From: an uncultured Bacteroidia bacterium
GTDB lineage: Bacteria; Bacteroidota; Bacteroidia; Bacteroidales; Prolixibacteraceae
Length of the DNA stretch: 64,000 nucleotides
NCBI GenBank assembly: GCA_903850335.1
Contig: CAINLJ010000013.1
Location: 1 to 64,000 of the forward strand
Reading direction: 5' to 3'
Within the stretch, counting starts at the first letter, position 1. The number at the start of each line of letters is the position of its first letter. A program made the position numbers and the translations under genes. This document shows positions 45,248-53,174 of the stretch, in pieces. The notes under the pieces were generated by a model that saw nothing but the letters and a program-made list of their open reading frames with translations, was not told the origin of the DNA and made no database searches.

Positions 45248-47155
45248 TCACCTGATTTTGGGCAGCCATGTACACACCCTTTTCCCCGACCAACTGTTTA
45301 CGGAACTGTAATCAACCATCCGGATATATCCTTCAGTCGTCGGAATTTTAATCAGCAACTTATAAGACTGAGTGCTCCCACTGTCAGTCAACACGTTTAC
45401 ATAACGCTCCTTTGATATAATCGTGACTGGTTGATTAAAGTTTGCATCCATATTCTCATCTCTGGCCAGCACAACCGGACCTCTGACCACTGCCTGAAAA
45501 TTGTCTCCTGCACGATTACTGCCGCGTGGGGAATCGATAATCCTGCACCGCATATCCAGCGACAACACGATCTTGTCACCTGAAGCCCATTTCCGGTTAA
45601 TTTCGGCATATTTACCTGGAGTGGCTGAAACTGATTCTCCGTTAATTTTTAAGATAGTTGCTTTACTCCATTCCGGAATTCGCAACCGGATCGTGAATTT
45701 CTCAGATGCTGTCGGTGTAACTTTCAAAACAATGTCACCTGACAGAGGATAATTGGTTTCAATATCGAGTCGGACATTTTTTTTGTTTCTGGAAAGTGCA
45801 GTGGCAGAACCACTATTGTAAAGATTGATTACTGGTCCTGAAGCAGAATTCATCACAGCTACATAAGGGAGATAGGCCAGACCCATTGGTCCGTTCAGAT
45901 TACAACAGGTGACATAAACCCCGCCGACTATTCCACCCCAACCCTCCGGATCCGTTTTAACACCATTCAATAAATTGACATAACTAAACCCATCACCCGA
46001 AGGCTTCATCGCTCCTAAAAGTCCGTTATAAGTATATTTTTCTATCATTTCAATTGCCAGAGGGTCGCCGGTCAGACGTAAAATCTGGCTGCATAATTTA
46101 ATCCAGGTTACACCGGCACAGGTCTCCATCATCCTTTTTATTTCCGGATTGGTTTGTTCAAAAGCTGTATTGTCCCAACCTTCACCAAACACTGCCGGGT
46201 GATAGGGCTGATCGCCGCCGCCATTTCCAATAATGGTAATTTCGCTGGCTATAATATTATGATACAAGTTAATGAACGCCTGTTTCCAATGTTCATTTCC
46301 GGTTACCCGATAGTATTCCACCAACCCCTCAAACAGCGACATCATTTCATAAGCCTTTGGATAAACCCCTCCGATTTGTTCCGGTGCCTTGTTATTAAAC
46401 GCTTCTTCAATCATATTAAATCCTTTGGCACCACCTTCAATTTCAACAATATAATGGGCAAAATCGAGATAACGCGTGTACCCGGTCAGCTTATACAAAC
46501 GCAGGATTGGTTCAAGAACCGTGCTCGACTCAATATGATTTGGACTCCAGCCCTGATCGACAATCCGGGTTTTGGGAGCAGGACCTATCTGAGAAACGAT
46601 TCCATCGGCCTGATCAATCATTGCCTGCAAAACCTTTGGGTCTTTTTCCACCTGCATATAATATTCATCCAGTCCAAGTAAGACGTATTTCCGTTCCCAC
46701 AGGTCTCCACCTGGTCCATCAGGTTGTGTTGAAACATCGGAACAGCTGATCGTTCCATTTGATCTTCTTGTAGTCAAAAGATCGGCAACTGTAGTTTTTA
46801 GAATTTTCTTCAGTTCCGGATCCCGGGTGTATCTGTAAAACATACATCCAGAACGGACAGCTTTTCCCCACATCTCACCCTGTGCAAAAAAGGATCTGCC
46901 TGTTCGGAATTTTTCAACAAGTGCCGAATAAGGTACTAGGCCCTTGTTCCAGTGAGCGATTGAACACTGAATATAATCTTCCAGATAACCGTTGAAACTG
47001 ATTGAATTTGCTGCTAACGTATTAAACTGATCAGTTACCTGCACCCGGTTTTCCGATTTGAATGAAAAGAGAATAGTGGCAGGAAATGCGAATAAGATCA
47101 ACCGGATTATATGGTTACCAAAAAATTTGGTTAAAGAAGAGTTGAACATCCCCAT
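45248..47155 (-). CDS. GH127/DUF1680-type beta-L-arabinofuranosidase
   Basis: This 635-aa protein has a signal anchor (ILFAFPATILFSF) and an (alpha/alpha)6 barrel. The zinc/thiolate site of GH127 is visible as E344 and C346 in METCAGVTW and C417-C418 in VTCCNLNG. In characterised HypBA1 the equivalents are Glu338, Cys340, Cys417 (nucleophile) and Cys418. A Glu in VFGEGWDN (about 325) could serve as acid/base. It should remove beta-L-arabinofuranose, a sugar of extensin, arabinogalactan and rhamnogalacturonan-II. GH146 is a close alternative. It lies 11 bp downstream of the GH71/99-like gene, in one transcript. Confidence 0.82.
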   Translation of the reverse strand: MGMFNSSLTKFFGNHIIRLILFAFPATILFSFKSENRVQVTDQFNTLAANSISFNGYLEDYIQCSIAHWNKGLVPYSALVEKFRTGRSFFAQGEMWGKAVRSGCMFYRYTRDPELKKILKTTVADLLTTRRSNGTISCSDVSTQPDGPGGDLWERKYVLLGLDEYYMQVEKDPKVLQAMIDQADGIVSQIGPAPKTRIVDQGWSPNHIESSTVLEPILRLYKLTGYTRYLDFAHYIVEIEGGAKGFNMIEEAFNNKAPEQIGGVYPKAYEMMSLFEGLVEYYRVTGNEHWKQAFINLYHNIIASEITIIGNGGGDQPYHPAVFGEGWDNTAFEQTNPEIKRMMETCAGVTWIKLCSQILRLTGDPLAIEMIEKYTYNGLLGAMKPSGDGFSYVNLLNGVKTDPEGWGGIVGGVYVTCCNLNGPMGLAYLPYVAVMNSASGPVINLYNSGSATALSRNKKNVRLDIETNYPLSGDIVLKVTPTASEKFTIRLRIPEWSKATILKINGESVSATPGKYAEINRKWASGDKIVLSLDMRCRIIDSPRGSNRAGDNFQAVVRGPVVLARDENMDANFNQPVTIISKERYVNVLTDSGSTQSYKLLIKIPTTEGYIRMVDYSSVNSWSGKRVCTWLPKIR

Positions 47156-47166
47156 ATTTCTGTCAT

Positions 47167-49674
47167 TTATAAATTTACAATAAGTTTTCTTGTCTGGCTT
47201 GTTTCCCGATTACTGAAACGTATCATGTAAATCCCCTTGTTCTTAATAAAATCCATTGTAATACAATCGGATAATATAGAGTCAGGGTACCGTTTTTGCC
47301 ACAATACCAGACCTGACATGCTAAAGATGGTGATTTGTGAATCTTTTGAAGTTGCCCGGGGAAAAGTCAGGTAAAGGTTATCTTTGGCAGGATTCGGATA
47401 GATCAGAAATGAAGGAAGCGATATATTTGATATTCCCGTTATCACTTCAGTAAAATAATGGTAATTAAACCTTCCTGCCGGTGCGACATCCCCATTAACA
47501 TAGAAATCCATTACATTTCCATCTTCCTGCATATTATCGCTCCATTTAAATTCAAAATTCAGCAGTTTATCATCAGTTGCTCCGAGAATAGACCGCCCTA
47601 TTCGAATTATCAATGTCTTCCCATTTACAACATATTGCGCGTCCCCAACCTTGCTCCAGTTCCAGGTATTGTCACTTTTTTCAATCGTTGCGGTTGCACC
47701 TGGGTTTAACCTGTTAATTACATAATCATAACCCTCCCATCCGGTGCCCTTGTTCCGGTCAATATCAATAAACAGCCGCATCCATTTTTGGTCTGAACTG
47801 GCGGTTAACGAGTCGGCAGTCTCGACATAGAACCAAAGATAATCGTTATCGCGGGCCACCTTTGCAGATACGAGATCATTTCGTCCTGTAGCATTTGTAT
47901 AATTCAGAGCGTTACCTTGTCCGGGGTGATCGCGGTGCATGATGTTTCCTTTATAGGAATGGTAGACAGGTTCAACATTACTCCAGGATTTTGGGTCATT
48001 CATATCAATTGTTTGGGCGGCAGAGGCAACTGATTCATCCGGCATTCCTTTAAATTTCCGTATATTGCTAATTAACTGCATGTAATAGACGTCCCCCTTA
48101 TTTCCCCACGATTTTACCGGTTCGATATCACGGCTTTTCTCTGCCGAATATTCATCGACAAAAGCAAACGGTTTCACATCCCAGTCGAACCATCGTCCGG
48201 CGATCCACTCGTTCCAACCAGTGACAAATACCAAATCGGGGTCAATTTCTGTGGCACGTCCCCATTGTTCCTGAAAATTAAGACCGTATAACCATGCATC
48301 CGTGCGCATGGATTGTCCTACGGCTTTTGTATAGCTGCGGCCATAAGTCAGTGCTGTATTAAAACCGCTGGCATGTCCTCCGCTGGCATCGGAGGCATTC
48401 TGGGCCACACCAACTGTTGCCTGTTCATATCCCCCACCAGCTTTGGGTCCGTAACCGTGCTGGGGATAATTCTCCAGCCATCCCCACTGGTCATCGCGCG
48501 ATGGGCCGCTCATATAATCGGGTTGACCGGGGCGAAAGGTGAAAAAGGATTTCATTTTATTGATCACCTGCTGATCAATGCCGGATGTAACTGCAACAGG
48601 TGTATGAACTGTGCCGGAAGTAAGTGCTGTAAAATTGTATTCCGGATTATAGGATATTTCACTTTGGTAGCTACCCGACACCTGAATTCCGCCATAATAA
48701 CTTGTTACAGGATCGGAGCTGTCGGTCCATTTCCAGACACCAACCTGTTCGGTACCCTTGTTCAATACCCAGATATATTCACCGCTCCCCTGTATAGGGA
48801 ATGTCAGTATATTTTTATCATTATCGGCGAAATTGACAAAGGTTTTCGTCGCAATGGGAATACCGGAAATACTTTGAGCATAGCTGGTATTCAATTTATA
48901 TAATGTCAGGGTTATATTTCCGATACTATTTCCCCAACTGGGACATGATGTATTAATGGCATAAAAAGGAGACGTAGCGGTAAATCTCATTGCTGCAGAT
49001 CCATCGCCCTGACTAACCAGACTTTCAGGATAGGCCATGATTAGTGGTTTGCCGTTCCACATGAACCATAAATCCTTATATAATTGAGGTTGATAGAGTT
49101 CTGTGTACAATTCATTAAGTATCGAAAGAGAATTGGCACTTGCGCCAAAAGGGAGCAAAAAGCAAATCTGAGGGGTATTCACACCATCTTTTCTGGCCTG
49201 TTCCCATACTTTTAACAATACAGTATAGGAAGATTTCCAGGTGAAAGTTCCATTCGTACAATCGAAAAATACAACGTCTATACCAGCATCAGCAAGCATT
49301 TCGGCATGTTTGCGCAGTACCCATTCATCGGTTGTCCGGTAATAGCCAAATAACGGTTCATCCCACCAAAAAACTCCCCCGGTAAGTCCCAGCCATGCCG
49401 GATGACTGGCATCGGTCGCAGCAAGTGGGTACTTTTTTAAAATTTCTGTAATGTTCAGTACAGGTGAAAAGGTTGCATTATCATCAGTGTGCCAGGTCCA
49501 GTAAAAAATACCTGCCAATTTATTCCGCTGATTGCCGGTTTCACTTTTCATAGGCAGTTTTCGGCCAAGGGCATCGGTCGCTGGTAACCCATTGCCATAA
49601 TTGGGTGCTGTGACCTGAGCCATTAAATTAGCAGTGATAACAAAAAGTGCAATTGATGACAATAGTTTCTTCAT
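47167..49674 (-). CDS. GH71/GH99-like protein with inserted module, CBM9-like domain and type IX sorting domain
   Basis: I start at the ATG at 49674 (MKKLLSSIALFVITANLMAQ, signal peptide; 835 aa). The frame is open 50 codons further without plausible coding. The barrel has FGYYRTTDEWVLRKHAEM, DLWFMWNGKPLIM and GWNEWIAGRW with E489; as in its paralogue, Ala replaces the second GH99 Glu. Residues 229-362 are an extra module shared with a SusD in this PUL. A CBM9-like domain (about 560-745) follows, then a type IX secretion CTD (FLIYPNPAKDNLYLTF ... KGIYMIRF ... KLIV). It is therefore exported to the cell surface or outside, unlike the other copies. Confidence 0.75.
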   Translation of the reverse strand: MKKLLSSIALFVITANLMAQVTAPNYGNGLPATDALGRKLPMKSETGNQRNKLAGIFYWTWHTDDNATFSPVLNITEILKKYPLAATDASHPAWLGLTGGVFWWDEPLFGYYRTTDEWVLRKHAEMLADAGIDVVFFDCTNGTFTWKSSYTVLLKVWEQARKDGVNTPQICFLLPFGASANSLSILNELYTELYQPQLYKDLWFMWNGKPLIMAYPESLVSQGDGSAAMRFTATSPFYAINTSCPSWGNSIGNITLTLYKLNTSYAQSISGIPIATKTFVNFADNDKNILTFPIQGSGEYIWVLNKGTEQVGVWKWTDSSDPVTSYYGGIQVSGSYQSEISYNPEYNFTALTSGTVHTPVAVTSGIDQQVINKMKSFFTFRPGQPDYMSGPSRDDQWGWLENYPQHGYGPKAGGGYEQATVGVAQNASDASGGHASGFNTALTYGRSYTKAVGQSMRTDAWLYGLNFQEQWGRATEIDPDLVFVTGWNEWIAGRWFDWDVKPFAFVDEYSAEKSRDIEPVKSWGNKGDVYYMQLISNIRKFKGMPDESVASAAQTIDMNDPKSWSNVEPVYHSYKGNIMHRDHPGQGNALNYTNATGRNDLVSAKVARDNDYLWFYVETADSLTASSDQKWMRLFIDIDRNKGTGWEGYDYVINRLNPGATATIEKSDNTWNWSKVGDAQYVVNGKTLIIRIGRSILGATDDKLLNFEFKWSDNMQEDGNVMDFYVNGDVAPAGRFNYHYFTEVITGISNISLPSFLIYPNPAKDNLYLTFPRATSKDSQITIFSMSGLVLWQKRYPDSILSDCITMDFIKNKGIYMIRFSNRETSQTRKLIVNL
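48589..48990 (-). other. Inserted ~134-residue module (copy 1)
   Basis: This domain-sized segment (residues 229-362) begins AMRFTATSPF and ends HTPVAV. It contains CPSWGNSIGNITLTLYK, PIATKTFVNFAD and TEQVGVWKW. Paralogues of the host enzyme lack it. It is about half identical to the segment at 51552-51950. Confidence 0.8.
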
Positions 49675-49761
49675 TGACTTAATTAGTCCTTTAGAGGTTT
49701 TTTTATAGCTTAAAAATATTTCTAAACAAAGCGATAATTCTTCCTTTAATGCAAAAAAACA

Positions 49762-49860
49762 GGGAGACTTTTGACCTGATTTTGAATAACTGCAATTCCA
49801 TACTCCCGTCCTTTTCCCTCCCATTCACTCCTTTGAAGGGGTTGAGGAGATAGGGATCAT
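49762..49860 (-). repeat. Intergenic repeat, copy A
   Basis: This ~100-bp segment matches 50841-50940 in the same orientation. Shared blocks are cttttgacctg, aataactg, a C-rich ccctccca and a G-rich aggggttg. It lies downstream of the deacetylase gene, upstream of the GH71/99-like gene. Confidence 0.65.
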
Positions 49861-49937
49861 CGAAGCAAAAAGAGGATATAAAGAATTATGATATTATATT
49901 GATATTATTTCTTACTTCAAATTTTCATGGAGTATCT

Positions 49938-50726
49938 TCAGTTATTAATCACCTGCTTAAGGTTCGGAATAATTATACTCCCGGCTTTTCTGACATTGAC
50001 GAATTTTTCAAGATCCCGCATGGATATAACTTTAAAATGATTTTCCGAAAGGTATTTCAGATATTCCCTGAACAATTCAGGAGAGATAGTTACCCACGGA
50101 TGATCAATATCTGGAACCCCGTGGATGGTCAGGACCACGATTTTGCCATTTCCGGCCTCCCGGAATGCCCCCATAATTTGTTCTTTATTTCCTGCTGTAG
50201 TCGCCCAGCTTGGCACCAAAAGAGGATGATCGGTCTGAGGATCATAGACCTTGCTCCCTCCAACCCTGGCAAATTTGTAGCCACTTTCAATAAGCACCTC
50301 CAGGGAAGATTGGTTTAGGTCGTAACCCGGATAGGCAAAATTCACAGGTTTGGAAATATGCAGAGAATCACATTTATCCTCAATGAATTTGAGTTCATCC
50401 ATAAATTGCGCTTTCGTCAGCTTGCTCACTGGAGGATGGGTCCGGGTATGGCTAGCGATTTCAAAACCCATTGCATCGAGTGCCCTGATCTGCCTCCAAT
50501 TCATATATTTCGAACTGTCCTTAAAATTGGGAGGGAACTCACAGACAAAAAAAGTTGCACCAAAACCGTATTCTTTTAGTAGAGGAGCAACGATGGAATA
50601 ATGGCTTGCCGGGGCATCATCAAAGGTTAATACGACCAGTTTATCCGGAATTTTGTTTTTAAATACCCCCGAATTTCCAGATAAACAGATGGTTAATATT
50701 AGCAAGAGCAAAAATAATTTCTTCAT
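49938..50726 (-). CDS. Polysaccharide deacetylase (CE4/NodB type)
   Basis: This 262-aa secreted or membrane-anchored enzyme has an N-terminal hydrophobic segment (residues 4-18). The NodB fold shows TFDDAP with D36-D37, the metal motif SHTRTH with H93 and H97, FAYPGYD at 130-136 and the late VLTIHG with H202. All CE4 motifs are present, although the RPP of motif 3 is FAYP here, as in several divergent subgroups. It could remove acetyl groups from the PUL's target glycan or from host peptidoglycan. It is bracketed by two copies of an intergenic repeat and is more widely spaced than the other PUL genes. Confidence 0.87.
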   Translation of the reverse strand: MKKLFLLLLILTICLSGNSGVFKNKIPDKLVVLTFDDAPASHYSIVAPLLKEYGFGATFFVCEFPPNFKDSSKYMNWRQIRALDAMGFEIASHTRTHPPVSKLTKAQFMDELKFIEDKCDSLHISKPVNFAYPGYDLNQSSLEVLIESGYKFARVGGSKVYDPQTDHPLLVPSWATTAGNKEQIMGAFREAGNGKIVVLTIHGVPDIDHPWVTISPELFREYLKYLSENHFKVISMRDLEKFVNVRKAGSIIIPNLKQVINN

Positions 50727-50840
50727 TAATCAATTGATTTCTAATAGCGACCTATACTACAAAAATAAGTATTCGGAAAAATCTAATGTAATATTAAAAT
50801 TCTAATTTTCAACTTCTTGACCCCTTTAAAACTCCCTAAT

Positions 50841-50940
50841 AAGGAGCCTTTTGACCTGCATTATAAATAACTGAAGTTTCTTAAGCTCACTTTTCCCCTC
50901 CCAGCCCCTCAAAGAGAGGGGTTGGTGGGGTCAAAGGAGG
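50841..50940 (-). repeat. Intergenic repeat, copy B
   Basis: This is the second copy of the ~100-bp repeat, in the 234-bp gap between the SusD and deacetylase genes. Its C-rich (ttttcccctcccagcccctc) and G-rich (agaggggttggtggggtc) halves are partly complementary and could fold into a stem, which may act as a processing or termination site. Confidence 0.65.
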
Positions 50941-50960
50941 AAAAAAAATAATTTGTTCAA

Positions 50961-53135
50961 TTAATCCAACCAGCCTGGGTTCTGTATAATTCCGGCAACC
51001 TTATTAACTTCAGCCTGGTCAATTGGATACATTAACCATTTTGAGGAAGAACAGTTTCTGTCAGCAAATCTGAAGCGGTTGTAAGTAAGGTTTGTACCAG
51101 ACTTGGTAATTCGCATGCCAGTAACAAATTTATCGGTCTGATCCAGAATCTTCCAACGTCTGACATCAAAGAAACGATGCTCTTCGAAAGCCAGTTCAAT
51201 TCGACGTTCGTTCCTGTACTTCGTTTCAAAGGCGTCTTTAGCCATGCCAGCGGGAAAAGCGGGCATTCCTGCTCTTGCACGAACTGCATTAACAGCATCT
51301 CTGGCGCTTAAAGTTAAACCACCAGATGGAATAGGAACGTCGGGGCCGGCTGCCTGATTTGCAGATTCAGCGAAGTTCAGATAAAGTTCAGCCAAGCGGA
51401 ATAATCGGATAGCTCCATCTGCACTATTACTTAAGGTCGATTTATAATTATTGAATTTACGCTGGTAATATCCTGTGCGGGTATTAATGCGGCTAATGTC
51501 AGAGATCTCTTCCGCACCACCCACAAATGTCTCTACAACTTTACCATCTGAGATTCCGACCGGAGTCTGCGAGGATCCGGTTGCCAAAAGGGTATAAACA
51601 CCCGGAGCATAGGCAATACCGCTTCGGTAATTGCCTGAAACACTTGATCCATTTAAATAACTTTGGGAAGTTCCGTTTGTTTCATTCCATTTCCAAACGC
51701 CTACAGTTTCAGTTCCATGACTAAGTTCCCAAACATAATCCCCTGCAGGTTGTGCTGCAAATATAAGTTCAAGATTAGCGCCATCGGCAAAATTCACAAA
51801 AGTATTTGTTGCAATGGGGGTTCCTGAAACACTCGAGGTGTAGGAATCATTAAATTTATAAAGGGATAAAGTAAGGTTTCCAATAGAATTTCCCCAACTT
51901 GGACAGAGCGTACTAATAGCAGTAAAAGAATTTGAAGCCGTAAATTTCATACCGGCGGTTATCAAAGGCTGATCCAGATATCTTACCGCACCATTATAGT
52001 AAACAGAAGCATAAAACCTTGGATCACGACCCGCATAAGGATTAGAAGGATCATAACCGGAAGCACTGTTTATGATAGGCACTAACTTACTTGCATCAGA
52101 ATATCCGGTTATTGGAGCTTCGCCGTTGGCCATTTCATAACTATCTACCAGGTCCTGAGTAGGACAAGGACCTGTTCTGCTCATACTTGGATTTGTAGGC
52201 ATCCCTGCATATCTCCAGATTGCCATCTGGACGCCACTTTGATAAATGGTCTCCTTATCAACAGCCCTTTGATCATTGGAACTGGTAATGAAATAAAGTG
52301 CATAAGGATTCTGGGCTATATTGGAAGCGGGAACCACATCAAAAAGTTTATAACCGCCATTTAAGATACATTGGGATAATGCCTCTGCATTGATTTCAGC
52401 TGCCATTGTCCAAGTATATGTTCCATCGGACCAAAGAGGACTTGCCGCATAAGTAACCGCCTGTGATTTAATAGCATAAGCTACTGCACGGGACATATAT
52501 CCAAATTGATTGTCATAGATATTCCATGAAAAACCATCCTGGGTAGCAGGATAAGTTAGCGCCTTATCGCAGTCAGCCAAAATAAATTTAACAACTTCGG
52601 CAAAGGAAGCTCTCTTATCCTTTGAGAAATCATGATTAATTGCCAGTGGTTTATCAAAAATAGGGACGCCTCCATAACGTTTAATCAACTGTAAATAATA
52701 GAGTGCACGCAAAGTGAGTGCCTGGGCTGTCCATTGCCCTTTTTCGGCATCTGTGGCGTATACAGTTGCAGTTTTGATACTTTCAATAAACACATTGCAT
52801 TTGCGAATACCAGTATAAAGGCTTCCCCATGGACTACCGTCGGCCGAATACGTTGGATAGGTTAAAGTGGTAATACTTCCCCCATACCAGTTAATATATC
52901 TTGAACCCGGAGTAACATCATCTGCATCCTGAGCTTCGTCGCTGAACGACGCCCTGTCCATATAGGGAGCCGGACAGTAGCCATAGCAAGAATTGAGATA
53001 ACCCCGGGTCCTGTTATAATCATTAAAGACCTGGTCCATAGATATCCTCCCGTCAGATTGCAGATCCAGCTTATCTTTACACGATAATATGAGGAACGTC
53101 GCAAATATGAGTGTAAATATTTTATATTTTTTCAT
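50961..53135 (-). CDS. SusD/RagB-type lipoprotein with an inserted module
   Basis: I use the ATG at 53135 (MKKYKIFTLIFATFLILSCKD, lipobox ILSC; 724 aa). The N-terminal TPR-like part has RTRGYLNSCYGYC and LTLRALYYLQLIKRYGGVPIF. The C-terminus has LFRLAELYLNFAESANQA and NERRIELAFEEHRFFDVRRW. Between RDPRFYASVYYNGAVRYLD and NTRTGYYQRKF sits an extra module at residues 396-528 that is missing from the neighbouring SusD. Without it the protein would be a normal 590 aa. It pairs with the SusC 39 bp upstream. Confidence 0.92.
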   Translation of the reverse strand: MKKYKIFTLIFATFLILSCKDKLDLQSDGRISMDQVFNDYNRTRGYLNSCYGYCPAPYMDRASFSDEAQDADDVTPGSRYINWYGGSITTLTYPTYSADGSPWGSLYTGIRKCNVFIESIKTATVYATDAEKGQWTAQALTLRALYYLQLIKRYGGVPIFDKPLAINHDFSKDKRASFAEVVKFILADCDKALTYPATQDGFSWNIYDNQFGYMSRAVAYAIKSQAVTYAASPLWSDGTYTWTMAAEINAEALSQCILNGGYKLFDVVPASNIAQNPYALYFITSSNDQRAVDKETIYQSGVQMAIWRYAGMPTNPSMSRTGPCPTQDLVDSYEMANGEAPITGYSDASKLVPIINSASGYDPSNPYAGRDPRFYASVYYNGAVRYLDQPLITAGMKFTASNSFTAISTLCPSWGNSIGNLTLSLYKFNDSYTSSVSGTPIATNTFVNFADGANLELIFAAQPAGDYVWELSHGTETVGVWKWNETNGTSQSYLNGSSVSGNYRSGIAYAPGVYTLLATGSSQTPVGISDGKVVETFVGGAEEISDISRINTRTGYYQRKFNNYKSTLSNSADGAIRLFRLAELYLNFAESANQAAGPDVPIPSGGLTLSARDAVNAVRARAGMPAFPAGMAKDAFETKYRNERRIELAFEEHRFFDVRRWKILDQTDKFVTGMRITKSGTNLTYNRFRFADRNCSSSKWLMYPIDQAEVNKVAGIIQNPGWLD
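51552..51950 (-). other. Inserted ~133-residue module (copy 2)
   Basis: This segment (residues 396-528 of the SusD) begins GMKFTASNSF and ends QTPVGI. It includes CPSWGNSIGNLTLSLYK, PIATNTFVNFAD and TETVGVWKW. About 70 of 135 aligned positions are identical, by eye, to copy 1 in the GH71/99-like protein. Confidence 0.8.
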
Positions 53136-53174
53136 ACTAAATAATTTTTCAGATTTATACATTTACCCGACCGA

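Noticed and set aside
46154-46681. Plus-strand open frame of 175 codons
   Set aside because: Antisense to the GH127-type gene; the zinc-site motifs on the minus strand show which strand is coding.
48313-48903. Plus-strand open frame of 196 codons
   Set aside because: It lies entirely antisense to the well-supported GH71/99-like gene and its translation has no family features.
49675-49824. N-terminal extension of the 835-aa GH71/99-like protein
   Set aside because: It crosses intergenic repeat copy A and would bury the clear signal peptide that begins at the ATG at 49674.
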